Translations under genes and position numbers: made by a program
Shown here: one piece after another, positions 45,801 to 57,229 of the stretch
Layout of the letters: the number at the start of each line of letters is the position of its first letter
Position numbering within the stretch: position 1 is the stretch's first letter
The notes under the pieces: generated by a model
Seen by the model: only the letters and a program-made list of their open reading frames with translations
What the model was told of the DNA's origin: nothing
The model's database searches: none
Assembly: GCF_949987515.2 (NCBI RefSeq)
Contig: NC_082692.2
Coordinates: 86,499,488 to 86,563,487 of the forward strand
Direction: 5' to 3'
Source: Delphinus delphis
Lineage: Eukaryota; Chordata; Mammalia; Artiodactyla; Delphinidae
DNA: 64,000 nt

Positions 45801-47689
45801 GAGATGCTGAGAGTCTAAACCAGGGCACAGGCAATGAGGGTAGAGAAAATAGGGTGTGTTTAAGAGAAACCTCAGAGAGAGCTTTCAAGGAATTGGCTTA
45901 TTGGCTAGGTAGGTGGGGGGACTTGTGGAAGATGGAGGAGTTGAGATAAAACCTCAAGGACTCTATCTGGGGTACCTTGGCAGATGGTTATATAGGGTCA
46001 GCGAATGGGTGCTTGGATTGAGACGGAACTTCTGAGCGTTGAGAAAAATGATCCTTTGGTCTTTGCATGTTGTCTCTCCTAATTTTTGATTAGCATTTAT
46101 CCTGCCCTTGGCCCATCCTTGACTGGAACTGAGATTAAACTGAGACTGGAACTGATCTTTCGATCAGTAGCCAAATTTCTAATTCTTCAGTCCTGATCCG
46201 GTGCAGCTGGCTCTGCTGGGAGAGAAATGACCAAGTCTGGGGTCCAGGGCATCTATTAAAGAAGGGTGTTTCTCTATGATAAGAAGCTGAGTATTGAAAT
46301 GTAATCCTCCAAACCCCTGCGTCCCCAGGACTGCATTAAATTGTTCCTGTTAGTGTGATTGCTCCAAGATACCCAAAGAGCAGGGGAAATGTTAGAAAGC
46401 CTGCAAACGAGGGGAGAGATGCTGGAAGCTGCAGCTCAGTCATGACTTAGGAGCCTCACTAAATTCATAAGCGGAAATGTCTGACAGCCTCGGAACCTGA
46501 AATCTTTCATCCTCCTGGTGGAATATGAGTTAGCTGGTGCAGTAAAATGAAAACTGGTGGTGAGCGCGGCAGTCAGGTTAATGTTCCCTTAGCAGCGGGG
46601 TTTGGGATGAGAGCATAATTACATGTAGAAACGGTGCCCTGGGCTTCCTTTCCTGCGAGTAGCCACGATAAAGGCAGCTTCTAATACCTGATGCCAGGGC
46701 AACCTGCTCTGTCCAGAGGTTTCTCATTAGCGCCTCTGATTTCATCTGGAGCCACAGACTTTCGGCTAATCCTTCCGTGGAGAGCGGCTGGTCTTGCCGG
46801 CCTCAGTCCAGGCATTTAGCCCCAGGAATGCCGCTCCTGATGGGCTCCCCAGCCACAATTAAGAAAAACAGGTTTCCAAGGGGAGGAACTTGTGGAGGGC
46901 TGTGCCTTTCAGCGGGGTGTCTGTCACTATTTCTGTTCTGAGGCGGGTCTCACCAGGATGTCTGGTTCTCTGCCACCCCTCAGGCCATGCACCGGGGGAC
47001 TGGTTACCTTGCCATGGTCGGGGCTGGGGGGTTGCATGCTCTTCTTGTCATGCCTTTAGAGGTGGAGACGAGGAGATGCTAAAGACAGAAGCCGGCCCAG
47101 CAAATGGATGGGACTTGAAGAAATGCAGCCGTGAGTGCATTCATAGTACTTGCACAAGAGAACACCATTGCTAGCCGAACGTCAACGACCCTCGCCTATG
47201 GGCTCCCTCCCACACAGGCCCCAGCAGTTAATTCTGAGAGAACCCAGGGGCTGTCTTGTGAGCGCTCAAAGCACGTCTCCTCTGTTTTTCTGTGCCACCT
47301 TCCTCACCGCATTCTGCTGCCCTCATGCACGGGAGCACATCTGCGGCACCAGCTTGGTCCAGCCCAACAGGCACTGCTGCCGCGGCTCGGAGTTTCTCTT
47401 CTGCTGCTTCCCTTACACATTGATGCCCCATTGCTGCCTGCCCAAGTCCACAGGGTCCCAAGGGTGGGATGGGGTAGGTGTCCGAGGGCTCCCCCTCCAA
47501 TTCCCTCCATTCAGTCACCTTGTGTGTGGTCAGAGCTTCGCGATATTCTTCTAGAAAACAGACCCTGCACTTCTTCTGTGCTGTCCTCTGTCTGCAGCTG
47601 TGGTTCACACCTCTGGCTCACAGTGGGTCACACATGCAGCCTTTTATAGACACTCTTGTCCAGGTCCCAGGCCAGGGCTTTGAACTTAG
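45801..47689. other. Unassigned sequence, candidate conserved noncoding DNA and open frames
   Basis: 46320-46900 is unique-looking with several homeodomain-like cores ('gcataattacatg', 'tctcattagcgc', 'cacaattaagaaaaa'). 46900-47690 is GC-richer and has overlapping open frames on both strands, the longest 172 codons at 47131-47649. None shows a domain, signal peptide or convincing splice structure, and simultaneous openness on both strands argues for base composition rather than coding. Confidence 0.3.
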
Positions 47690-47765
47690 TATCTCATGGG
47701 CTGGGCCCTGGAGTTGTGGTTTTTAAGCTCCCCAGGTGACTCTAATGTGTTGCCAGGGCTGAGGG
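47690..47765 (+). repeat. MER5-like hAT fragment
   Basis: 'ttttaagctccccaggtgac', 'tctaatgtgttgccagggct' follow the end half of MER5. Short and diverged. Confidence 0.4.
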
Positions 47766-48090
47766 CCCCCCTCTCTGCAGGAAGCAGGGAAGAACTTGAC
47801 CTCATTGTGGGCTGGGCAGAGGGTTGCTATCCATACCCTCGTCTCCCCATCGCCAGCCTCAGATGCCTGCAGGCTTCTGCCCTTCCGCACAAATTGATGT
47901 CTGTCCTTGGATGGTACTGGCCATGGGCCAGCAGTTTGGCTGGAAGCCAGACTGTGGATTCCAGTTCACTCTTAAACATTTTAATGTAGTTATTTCAAAT
48001 ATTACTTTGGCTTAGCTCACATAAATCTTATCGGAAGCCGTGAGCTCAGCGTCATATAGACGGGAAAAAAATGTGGGGTGGGAGACTTAA
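47766..48090. other. Unassigned sequence
   Basis: Nothing recognised. Confidence 0.3.
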
Positions 48091-48265
48091 AGTAGCCGCA
48101 GAATCCACTTCTAGCTGTGTGATCTTCAACAAGTAACTCATACTCTCTGAATCTCAGTTTCTCCGCCTGTAAAATGGGTATAGAGTTTACCCGGTGGGGT
48201 CGTTACCATGTACCTATTAGGTGACATGTGTGAAAGCGTTTTGTAGGAGTAAGGCACTGTGGGAA
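48091..48265 (+). repeat. MIR SINE
   Basis: 'ccacttctagctgtgtgatc', 'aatctcagtttctccgcctg', 'taaaatgggtatagagttta' and 'gtgaaagcgttttgtaggag' follow MIR well. Confidence 0.78.
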
Positions 48266-48570
48266 AGCAACACCTTGGTATGGGATATTGACCAGCCATC
48301 TTGCAGATATAGGACTTGAATTACTTGTGGTATGAGTGGTTCAAAGGGGATTCATTACCACTATTGGAAAGGCCGTTCCGAGCACACATTCTGGGGGTGA
48401 AACCTTGATGTTTTGTTTTTGTGACTGCGGGAGCAGCGGCATCACTAGGATTTAATTCTGCGATCCTCTGTAAGAGTGCCACTCCTACGGCAGAATTATC
48501 AATTTTTTTTCCAGTACTGGGAATTCTGACCCTGGAATATTTTCACATTTTTCAAAATGATATCTTCTAG
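48266..48570. other. Unassigned sequence
   Basis: Nothing recognised. Confidence 0.3.
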
Positions 48571-48764
48571 CCCGGAGGTTCTTAAATACTAGAGGCATCA
48601 GAACCACCTGGAAGGCTTGTTAAGACAGATTGCTGGGCCCTACCCCCAGGCCCAGAGTTTCTGATTCAATAGATCTGAGGTGGGGTCCAAGAACTTGCCT
48701 TTCTAACAAGCACCCAGTGGCGCCGATGCTTCTGGTTCAGAGAGCACACGTGGAGAAGCCCTGT
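48571..48764 (-). repeat. MER5A hAT-Charlie element
   Basis: 'catcagaaccacctggaagg', 'cttgttaagacagattgctg', 'agagtttctgattcaataga', 'ctaacaagcacccagtggcg' follow MER5A in reverse orientation almost end to end. Confidence 0.82.
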
Positions 48765-48798
48765 GCAGACTGTTTCTGCAGCGTCACAGCATTTCCTC

Positions 48799-48965
48799 CA
48801 GGGCAGCGATTCTTATCCTTAACTGCACATTAGAATTACGCGGGGAGCTTTTAAACACACTGATCTCTGGACCTCACCCCACAGCAATGGCATTGCTCTC
48901 TGGAAGTGGGCCCACGGTACCATTATTTAAAAATGGTTCTGTGGGTCATTCTCAGGTGCAGCCAG
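48799..48965 (-). repeat. MER5B-like hAT-Charlie element
   Basis: 'cagggcagcgattcttatcc', 'cacattagaattacgcgggg', 'agcttttaaacacactgatc' follow the related element MER5B in reverse orientation, about 35 bp after the MER5A copy. Confidence 0.7.
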
Positions 48966-49029
48966 AGGTGATTTCCCTTCCCGTCTTATGCCCTATAACA
49001 CATTTTCCACTCGGCAGCAGAGCCTATTT

Positions 49030-49627
49030 TGAGAATACACATCAGATTAGCTCATGGCATTTCTGCTTAAATCCCCTCACTTACTTTCCGAAGTCCTTAG
49101 GAGAAAGTCCTAGCCCTGTGCCTCAGCTCCGAAGTCCTGCCACACCTGCTTCCTCCTGATTCGACACCCTCGCTCTGCCATCTGCACACCTCACCTATGT
49201 GCCAGAGCACGGGCTTTCTTTCTTTCCTCCAATAGGCCTAGCCCTGCCCCGAACCAGGGCCTTGCTCTTGTCCTCTGGCCGGGATGCTCGACCCCACCTC
49301 CCAGCACTGCTGTCTCCTTTCGTCCCTCCAGCCTCAGCTCCAGTGTCCCTTCCTCACAGAGGCCTGCCTTGGCCAGCCTGTTAATGGTTAATGGTGATGC
49401 CACTACTAAAATAGGTCCTTTCCCATCCCCCAGTTCGTGCACTCCTATTTTCCTGATCACATTTTAGTATCTTGTTTATTTACGTGATTGCTTGTGTATC
49501 ATCTGTCTCTAGAAATCATTTTCACGAGTGCAGGGACCTTGTCCACTATATTCATTGCTGTTTCATGTGCTTGCTAAGGCAGAAGGGCCATAGATATATT
49601 TATCAAATGAATGAATGAATGAATGAA
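49030..49627 (+). repeat. L2 LINE 3' end, long copy
   Basis: One of the longest L2 pieces here: 'aagtccttaggagaaagtcc', 'cctctggccgggatgctcga', 'cagaggcctgccttggccag', 'cgagtgcagggaccttgtcc', ending in a clear (aatg)n tail at 49603-49627. The frames at 49191-49460 are inside it and are not genes. Confidence 0.8.
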
Positions 49628-50524
49628 CCCTCCAAATTGTGGGCTACAGGAACCTACTCTGTTTGGCGACTGCAAGGCACCATCACTCCAGACACACGTG
49701 ACAATAGACTCTTCCAGCCCATTGAGCTCCAGGTGGCCAACACTGGAGGCCACATGCCCGTCAGGTCATCCCTTGAGCCGGCTTGACTGCTTGCTGAGTG
49801 CCCATCACAGCTTAGGTCAGACAGTGGGGGGAGAGGCCAGGGCAGACCAGCACTGCATTTGCATTTGGAAGGGAGATTTGACAGGGGTGATGGAGGAGCA
49901 CTGGCATCCTTTACAACACGGTTCCCTTACAGAGGGGTGGAGCCATGCAAGTGTCAGTAATCGATAATTGCCTATTTTATATGGATGGTTTATAGGCTAA
50001 TCTCAATGAATTGTTTCTGAAAGAGCAGTAAAATTAGGCAGGGAGGCCATCCGCTGTGATGCCCTGCGAAGTGCAGCAGCACAGACAGGCTGTTAGCATC
50101 GCGGAGGTCACAGCAGTCTCTAAGTGAAGGGCAGAACGCCTCCAGAACGAGATAAGACGTTCAGCTTCCTGCAGAAGAAAAGGCTGAGAGGACAGAGTCT
50201 GTGCTGGAGGAGGGAGGTATAGTCGAGAAGGGTCAGACGGAAAATCGGGTGATCAGAGCAAGCAGGTCTCTTTCTAACAGTGCATTTTCTTTTTCTCTTA
50301 TACACAAAGAAGTTTTTCACGATCAGTGCGACTCCCTCATCTCTTTGAAGTTGCAGTCTTTTCTCCTTGTCGTACAAAGTGATGCAGCGTGTGCATTTCT
50401 ATGTGAAAATGAAGTGAGGTGGGAAAAAAATTGTGCTTCTCCAATAATTATCCTTGAATTCCAGGATAATTGGCAGGATAGTCCAAAATGTAGCCACCCT
50501 TGCTGTTTATCAGTGAGAGGGTGT

Positions 50525-50527
<3 letters not shown>
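49628..50527. other. Unassigned sequence
   Basis: No gene or repeat recognised. The frames at 49623-49967 and 50201-50527 show no domain. Confidence 0.35.

Positions 50528-50562
<35 letters not shown>
50528..50562 (+). repeat. (GT)n microsatellite
   Basis: A pure run of about 17 GT units. Confidence 0.96.
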
Positions 50563-50563
<1 letters not shown>

Positions 50564-51435
50564 ATTTGTCATTAAAAAATTTAATAGTATAGGAGAAGAT
50601 CTATAACTAGGACGTAATACCTATGTGTTTTCCTTTGTATTGTGGTATAAAGTGTTTTGTACAAACCAGTTTACTTTAAAAAGGATGGGTTGATTTTAAA
50701 GAAAACTAGTAAGGAACTATCAGAAGGAAGTAAGGAGATAAAGCAACAATTATTTGGGGTTTGAGAATTCCTGGGAACCAGGACTAGGACACCCAGACCT
50801 AAGTAAACGATTAAGCAAATTTCTTCTTTGTTTAACGGATGGAACTGGGAGAAAAATTGGCTTTGCTCAACATCTTCAGCATAAACACTTGAGAAGTGCA
50901 AGGTTATCCAGCCCCTTTGACCACCTGTTAATTCGTTGGGTGAGCTGAGCTTCCTCATGGTGGACCCATGGAGCAGAAAAAGATAGCAAAGAGACTGCAA
51001 TTAGCTGGAGTAACCAAACCAGTGTTGGGTTTTTTTTTTTTTTTTGTCAGCGGAAGATAGATGCTGCTGTCACATGACGCTAGCTTCCTTAAAAAACCTG
51101 CCCTGGCTCTGGACACAGGAACTCATCAATCTCTCCTAGCAGCCTTTGACCCCAGCAGGAAGACAAAGTTGGGCAAGGCTTAGCAAACTTGGATCTCTTC
51201 CTAGTTCAGTTACTCGAGAGGGAACAGTTTGCACTGCTGGTCACACTAAAGTGCCGTCAATTGCCTGTTTTATGGGAATGCCCCAGAATGAATTTAGCAT
51301 GGTAGTATTTTCAGATGATTGAAATGTGGGCCTCTCACTGTCAACCGTTGCTAGTAGTTTTGAACACACCAGTAGGTGCTGACAACTGCTCTTAGCCCAT
51401 TTCTCTTGATGAAGTTACTCTAATTGAAAAGAGAC
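50563..51435. other. Unassigned sequence with an oligo-T tract
   Basis: No gene. An oligo-T of about 16 bases lies at 51030-51045 and could mark the tail of a retrocopy, but I found no matching TSD. 50671-51000 is a 109-codon chance frame on the minus strand. Confidence 0.35.
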
Positions 51436-51473
51436 TTGGGTAGGAGAATTTCTTTTTTAAAAAATTTATTTTA

Positions 51474-51680
51474 GGGCTTCCCAGGTGGCGCAGTGGTTGA
51501 GAGTCCGCCTGCCGATGCAGGGGACACGGGTTCGTGCCACAGTCGGGGAAGATCCCACATGCCACGGAGCGGCTGGGCCCGTGAGCCATGGCCCCTGAAC
51601 CTGCGCGTCTGGAGCCTGTGCTCCACAGCGGGAGAGGCCACAACAGGGGGAGGCCCCTGCATACCGCAAAAAAAAAAAAA
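51474..51680 (+). mobile_element. CHR SINE, short form, nested in an L1 tail
   Basis: Forward copy starting gggcttcccaggtggcgcag and ending in an A run. The duplicated flanks aaatttatttta (51462-51473) and aaattatttta (about 51679-51689) come from the AT-rich tail of the host L1, so the exact TSD is blurred. Confidence 0.93.
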
Positions 51681-51806
51681 ATTATTTTACTGAAGTATAG
51701 TTGATTTACAAAGTTGTGTTAGTTTCTGCTGTACAGCAAAGTTATTCAGTTATACATATATCTATATATTCTTTCTCATATTCTTTTCCATTATGGTTTA
51801 TCCCAG

Positions 51807-51809
<3 letters not shown>

Positions 51810-51837
<28 letters not shown>
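51810..51837 (+). repeat. (TA)n microsatellite at a SINE tail
   Basis: About 14 TA units directly left of the oligo-T of the reverse CHR. It probably expanded from the junction of the SINE tail and its target 'ggagatat'. Confidence 0.92.
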
Positions 51838-51854
<17 letters not shown>

Positions 51855-52045
51855 GTGATACGTGGGTCTCTTACTGCTGTGGCCTCTCCCGTTGCAGAGC
51901 ACAGGCTGCGATGCGCAGGCTCAGCGGCCATGGCTCACAGGCCCAGCCGCTCCGCGGCACGTGGGATCTTCCCGGACCAGGGCACGAACCCGTGTCCCCT
52001 GCATCGACAGGCAGACTCTCAACCACTGCGCCACCAGAGAAGCCC
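51838..52045 (-). mobile_element. CHR SINE, short form, nested in an L1
   Basis: Oligo-T at left, 'gtgatacgtgggtctcttac', complement of the head at right ending 'accagagaagccc'. Flanks tatcccaggagatat (51799-51813) and tatcacaggatat (52046-52058) are an imperfect TSD in L1 3' UTR sequence. Confidence 0.92.
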
Positions 52046-52406
52046 TATCACAGGATATTGAATATGGTTCCCTGTGCTATACAGTAGGACCTTGCTGTTC
52101 ATCCATTCTATATATAATGGTTAGCATCTGCTAATCCCAAACTCCCAATCCATCCTTCCCCTAACCCCATCCCCCTTGGCAACCACAAGTCTGTCCTCTA
52201 TGTCTGTGGGTCTGTTTATGCTTCCTAGATAACTTCATTTGTGTCATATTTTAGATTCCACATATAAGTGATATCATATGGTATTTGTCTTTCTCTTTCT
52301 GACTTACTTCACTTAGTATGATAACCTCTAGGTCCATTCATGTTGCTGCAAATGGCATTCTTTCATCCTTTTTAATGGCTGTGTAGTATTCCATCGTATA
52401 TGCATA

Positions 52407-52637
52407 CTACATCTTCTTTATCCATTCATCTGTCAATGGACATTTAAGTTGCTTCCATGCCTTGGCTATTGTGAATAGTGCTACTGTGAACATAGGGGTG
52501 CGTGTATCTTTTTGAATTATAGTTCTGTCTGGGTATATGCCCAGAAGTGGGATTGCTGGGTCATATGGCAACTCTATTTTTAGTTTTCTGCTGAATCTCC
52601 ATACTGTTCTCCATAGTGGCTGCACCAATTTACATTC
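52407..52637 (-). pseudogene. L1 ORF2 C-terminal remnant
   Basis: The complement translates to the end of L1 ORF2: '[15 protein letters not shown]', '[15 protein letters not shown]', 'FTIAKAWKQLKCPLTDEWI'. An open stretch of about 73 codons in a 5'-truncated, non-functional copy. Confidence 0.88.
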
Positions 52638-52674
52638 TTGGGTGGGAGAATTTCTAAATATATAGGCACATTGT

Positions 52675-52905
52675 TATTGGCGATCTGCACTATTCAACAT
52701 GGTAACCACTAGTCCCTGGGACCATTTAAATCTAACTTAATTAAAATTAAATAAAGTTGAAAATTCGCATTAAATGTAAGAGTTAAGGTTCAGCTTAAAA
52801 TTCTCCTTTGCACCAGCCACACTCCAAATGCTTAATAACATCATATGGCTATTAATACTGGATATCATATTATATAACACAAGTATAGAATATTGATTCA
52901 GGACA
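52675..52905. repeat. Short hAT-type element, decayed
   Basis: 'tctgcactattcaacatggt', 'aaccactagtccctgggacc', the AT-rich middle 'aacttaattaaaattaaata' and 'atgcttaataacatcatatg' follow the family whose ends read CAGTGCTGTCCAATA; the better copy is at 59073-59276. Confidence 0.6.
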
Positions 52906-53232
52906 GAAAGTTCTTTGGACAGTGCTATATGAATGAATCCTTTCTGAAACTGGACAGAATCAGCCTGGTTTCAAGGAGGATCATTGCATCCATGGGGGTT
53001 CGAGTGTGTTGGGGTGGAGGTGTCAGCAATCAGCAGTTAGAGATGTTTTTCACTTTTCTAATTCCCAGCCGTTTCTTAGTGTACTTGCATCACCCCCGAA
53101 TATGTCTCTCGTCAGCATACCTACTCCATCTGAGGGTGACTGGCTTCTCCACATGAATGTGTTGTCTGTTCTGGCTTTTCTAATTGAAAGGAATTCTTGC
53201 CATTTCTGGAGAGTGTTAATAGTCGATGAATC
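52906..53232. other. Unassigned sequence
   Basis: Nothing recognised. Confidence 0.3.
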
Positions 53233-53248
53233 AAAAAGGGAAAGTCAC

Positions 53249-53470
53249 GGGCTTCCCTGGTGGCGCAGTGGTTGAGAGTCCGCCTGCCGATGCAGGGGAC
53301 GCGGGTTCGTGCCCCGGTCTGGGAAGATCCCACATGCCGCAGAGCGGCTGCGCCCGTGAGCCATGGCCGCTGAGCCTGTGCGTCCGGAGCCTGTTGCTCC
53401 GCAACGGGAGAGGCCACACACAGTGAGAGGCCCGCGTACCGCAAAAAAACAAAACAAAAACAAAAACAAA
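53249..53470 (+). mobile_element. CHR SINE, short form
   Basis: Forward copy: ggcttccctggtggcgcagt, gcgggttcgtgcc, 'ccatggccgctgagcctgtg', then a (caaaa)n tail. The 16-bp TSD aaaaagggaaagtcac is perfect (53233-53248 and 53471-53486). Confidence 0.96.
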
Positions 53471-53486
53471 AAAAAGGGAAAGTCAC

Positions 53487-54915
53487 AATTAAACCCATTC
53501 TTAAGACTTTCACTGTCTTCATTCTTAAGTCTTCCCCTAAAGGTGGTACAACAGTCTGTGGTCAACACTTACCTTGTAAACATACTCTCTACCAAAAAAG
53601 ATGAAGAGGTGATCTAGAGGTGGGAGGAAATTTATTTTGGAATTTCTCTAGGTGGAGTCAGGACATTGGCTTTTCTAAAGGCCAGGACTGGCTGTGGAAA
53701 CTCTGGACGTTTTTGTTGAGTGAATCTTGTCCCTTGCAGCACAGACTCCCTACTGCCCTTTGAGGGATGCAGAAGGGACATCGATTGAGCCTCTGCTAAG
53801 AAAACAAGTATCTCCACTCGATTCGAGAAAATACAACGTGTCACACACTTAGTGAAAATCAATGATGCAGGAAAATTTACTGGCCGCTATTCAAATCTCA
53901 GTTCCTCTAATTGTAGGGGCTGGAAAAGCCCTGGTTTTTGAAGTTTAGAGGTTTTGCCGTAAGTACAAGTCACTCGCTCTTTGGATGACCTGAAAAGAGT
54001 CTCAATTGAGTTGTTTCTTGTGATAATGACATGGGAAACAAGGGGAGGAAGCCAGTGACACAGACACACAGACTGGAGGCGCCTGTGTTCAGAGCTGCTC
54101 CTGAGGCTGCAGGCTGACTCGGTAGAAGAGGATGATAAAACGATGCTTCTGGTGGGGTTTCTCAAAGCAGGAATCCTCTCCTGGCTCGCTTCACCCATAT
54201 AAGTCATCCACCTCGCACTGGCTGGGATTTACGTTTATGACTCATCTTTAGGGAAACCTAGGTATTGCTTATAAATAGTTGGATTTGAAGGCAAAGAGGA
54301 AAGAGAAGGGGAACCCTCAAGGAGCCCTGGAATCGAAGAGTTGTCTGCTGTGGTCCGAGTTGAGGCAGAAGTCGCCTACCATGCTCCATCCCTTCCATTA
54401 AAAAAAGAAATTTAGAAGCAGAATAAGAGAGTTGTAGAATGTAGGGCAGGGGTGGGCTGGAGGATGCCGATACGGAAAGACCGATGAGAAATTGTAAATG
54501 AGTATTGAACTGTGGGCAGTAATATGGTGAATTATAGCCCCAGCCCTTGAACGATGGCTGGAAGTCATCAAGTCTCTGGATTTTACTAAGTTGTCGTTCA
54601 CATGTTATATTAGCTGCAACTGTAACGGCTGCATCCCTCTCGGAATGGCTCTCCAGCCTATGTTACCGCCCCCATGGTACTGATTTTGGGTGGGTAGGCA
54701 GTGATTCATGGGGCCCTCCCCACCACCACCTTTCTTCCCCCTAGCTCCGGATTTTCAAGAGTCTTGTGTGAATTGTACTAGTTTAGTGACAACCCAGCAG
54801 GAAAACTCATCGTATTTGCAAATGACTGCTTGGGATTTGGGGGAGGCAGGAGGATTAGGGAGAGAATCACCAAATATAAGGTGAAATCATTAAGGCCAGG
54901 AATAAGGGGACATTT
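53487..54915. other. Unassigned sequence
   Basis: About 1.4 kb without gene or repeat that I can support. Confidence 0.35.
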
Positions 54916-54934
54916 AAAAATCTATCAGGGACAG

Positions 54935-55274
54935 GGGGCTTCCCTGGTGGCACAGTAGTTAAGAATCCACCTGCCAATGCAGGGGACACGGGTTCGAGCC
55001 CTGGTCTGGGAAGATCCCACATGCCACGGAGCAACTAATCCCGTGCACCACAACTACTGAGCCTGCGTTCTAGAGCCCGTGAGCCACAACTCCTGAGCCA
55101 GCGTGCCACAACTGCTGAAGCCTACACGCCTAGAGCCTGTGCTCCGCAACGAGAAGCCCCGACAATGAGAAGCCCTCCCACCGCAATGAAGAGTAACCCG
55201 CTCGCCACAACTAGAAAAAGCCCGCACACAGCAATCAATACCCAACACAGCCATAAATAAATAAATAAATTTAA
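54935..55274 (+). mobile_element. CHR SINE, long form
   Basis: The best long copy. It begins ggggcttccctggtggcaca, has an intact B box (gggttcgagcc) and the repeated 'agcctgtgctccgcaacgag' style body, and ends with (aaat)n. The 19-bp TSD aaaaatctatcagggacag is perfect (54916-54934 and 55275-55293). Confidence 0.97.
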
Positions 55275-55293
55275 AAAAATCTATCAGGGACAG

Positions 55294-56009
55294 AAGGGAA
55301 CAGTTCTGCCTGGAGGTCTCACCTGTTAACTCTGGCATCCCTGGGGAAGAAAAGAGGGGAAAATAAATATTTGGGCTGGTTCTCTTTCTGTGTTTTATTG
55401 ACAGTTTCCACGACACTCTCTCCCTTTTTTTGCTGAAATACTTGCCCAGAGCCCTTCTCCAGTAGGCGAGGGCTCTCCTTGAGATGCAGCGGATGCAGCA
55501 GTAGTACTTAGGTGCTTTTCTGCCTCTTTCTTCTCAGCTGGGATTTGGGATCGAAGCAGGCTTCTGCTGCCTATCAGTGTTCATCCGGACACGACCCTGG
55601 AGTCTCAGTCCAACTCCCCACCACGCCTTGCCCCCAAACTTGGCTTATGATGAAGGGTGACATTCGTGAGAATCTTAAAATCTGAGGGTTTTTTTTTTTT
55701 TTTTTTTTTACGTTGGGTGATGGCTTGACCTTGATCTTTGATCTAAAAATCCCCAACTTCATTCTGGGTATACTTTCACCGTCATTTTTTCTGTTTTATT
55801 CCATTCTATCTCCTTGATTTTAGGTAACGTATTTAGCAGGTAGCTCTCATCTAAAATGTGATATAGTAATTAAAAAGATATAATAATAACAGTAATAGTT
55901 ATCATTACACTTTTAGTAATATATTACATATTAGTTATAGTAACATGTAGTAATTGTTATAGCTGTATACTTTTCTACTGTTGATATAATAATACTTTTT
56001 TGTCACTGC
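55294..56009. other. Unassigned sequence with poly-T and AT-rich tracts
   Basis: A T run of about 22 bases lies at 55689-55710. 55850-55995 is a TA/AAT-rich stretch of low complexity. No gene. Confidence 0.4.
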
Positions 56010-56225
56010 TAACATTTATTGAGCTCTTACTGAGAGCCAGATGCTTTGCTAAACACCAATCATGTATTATCTGATTTAATCCTCAGAAAACCCTGTAGGT
56101 GAGTTGTATCATTTTACCCAGTTCATAACTGAGGAAACCGAGACTTACAGAATTTAAGGGATATGCCCTAGGACACACAGAGAGATGATGGCAGAGCTGG
56201 GCATTCTGCCTCTATTGTCCTCATT
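56010..56225 (-). repeat. MIR SINE
   Basis: 'ttattgagctcttactgaga', 'ctgatttaatcctcagaaaa', 'actgaggaaaccgagactta' and 'atggcagagctgggcattct' follow the complement of MIR. Confidence 0.75.
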
Positions 56226-57229
56226 TGTCACCTCTGTAAACACTGCTCTGTGATTTGGTGGGGCAAGACAGGTGCCTCCAGGCCCAGGTGTCTGGCCCTC
56301 CTTCAAGCCTTCTGTTCTCCAGATGATGGAGAAGCCAATTTCAGCCTCCAAGATGATGTCATTTTCCAATGAATGGATGATGGCCCCAGGCCCGATTAGT
56401 TGGCCGGCGTGGTGGGTTTCAAGGTGGCTGTTTAGTGGATCATGGGGCCAGTGCACATATGGGTCACCCCATCCTTTCTGACCCCAAGTGATGCATTGGT
56501 AGATGGGTGTATTGGTAGTGATGCATTGGTAGATGGGTGTGGGGCTCCATCCAGCAGTAGGTGCGTTCTGCAGGGTGCAGCCCCGGGGGCAGTGCAGTGA
56601 ATCCAGTCTGTAGATTAGCAGGATCTCTCCTCCCACTGCTGGCTGCCTCATCTAAGTAATGTGTGAGGAGCTGTGCAGGGAGCCCGTGATGATGAATTAC
56701 AGCTGGCGCCGGGGCTGGGAAGAGGGCAAAATCGACCCAGTCTTGTCTTTGTTCTCACTGACAAGAATAACAACAAATCCCAATTGCTGAAGGTAGAACC
56801 TTCCACCTCATCCCATGGAATCAAAAGGGCCTGAGTTTGCCTTATTCACTCCGCTATGGGGTCCGCAGATCAGTGCACAGGGCTAGTCTGGGCAGCCACA
56901 TGCTGGCATATATCTTGGAAACAGCAAGAAAAAGCATCTGTAATTTGTCCTGTAACATATACCTGGGAATTTACAACAGTGTTGTCCTTCCAGCCCATAC
57001 TCTGAGCCCCTAGCAAGTCCAAAGGCCCACCCGTGGACCTTCCTGCTAGAGGACATTCCAGAGAGACCCCTTATCCCAGCTGAGGAGGGTTGCCTGGGGC
57101 AGTCACAGTTCACACCCATCATTCTAGAATAATTATTAATAGCGTCTCTTTTCACTCTTCAAAGTTCCTGTTGGAATATAAATTATGTGGTCATTTTATG
57201 ACCTTGTAAAGAACAAGAGTGCTGGCGTC
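56226..57229. other. Unassigned sequence with a long minus-strand open frame
   Basis: A 165-codon open frame runs on the minus strand from 56651 to 56154, its last third in the MIR. It contains a 30-bp in-frame tandem duplication at 56487-56540. No domain is recognised, there is no homologue I can recall, and the MIR overlap argues against a gene. Confidence 0.35.

Larger units (their letters stand above)
51454..52637 (-). mobile_element. L1 3' end, 5'-truncated, carrying two nested SINEs
   Basis: Host L1 in reverse orientation. The tail and 3' UTR surround 51454-51835 and 52046-52200 ('tgaagtatagttgatttaca', 'tgctatacagtaggaccttg'), followed by complement of ORF2 to 52637. The TSD is ttgggtaggagaatttct at 51436-51453 and ttgggtgggagaatttct at 52638-52655 (17 of 18). 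A short CHR sits in its A tail (51474-51680) and another in its 3' UTR (51838-52045). Confidence 0.92.

Noticed and set aside
51030..51045. Oligo-T tract as the tail of a possible retrocopy
   Set aside because: I could not find a matching target-site duplication or polyadenylation signal.
55689..55710. Oligo-T tract of about 22 bases as a retrocopy tail
   Set aside because: No TSD was found on either side; probably a simple tract or a decayed SINE tail.
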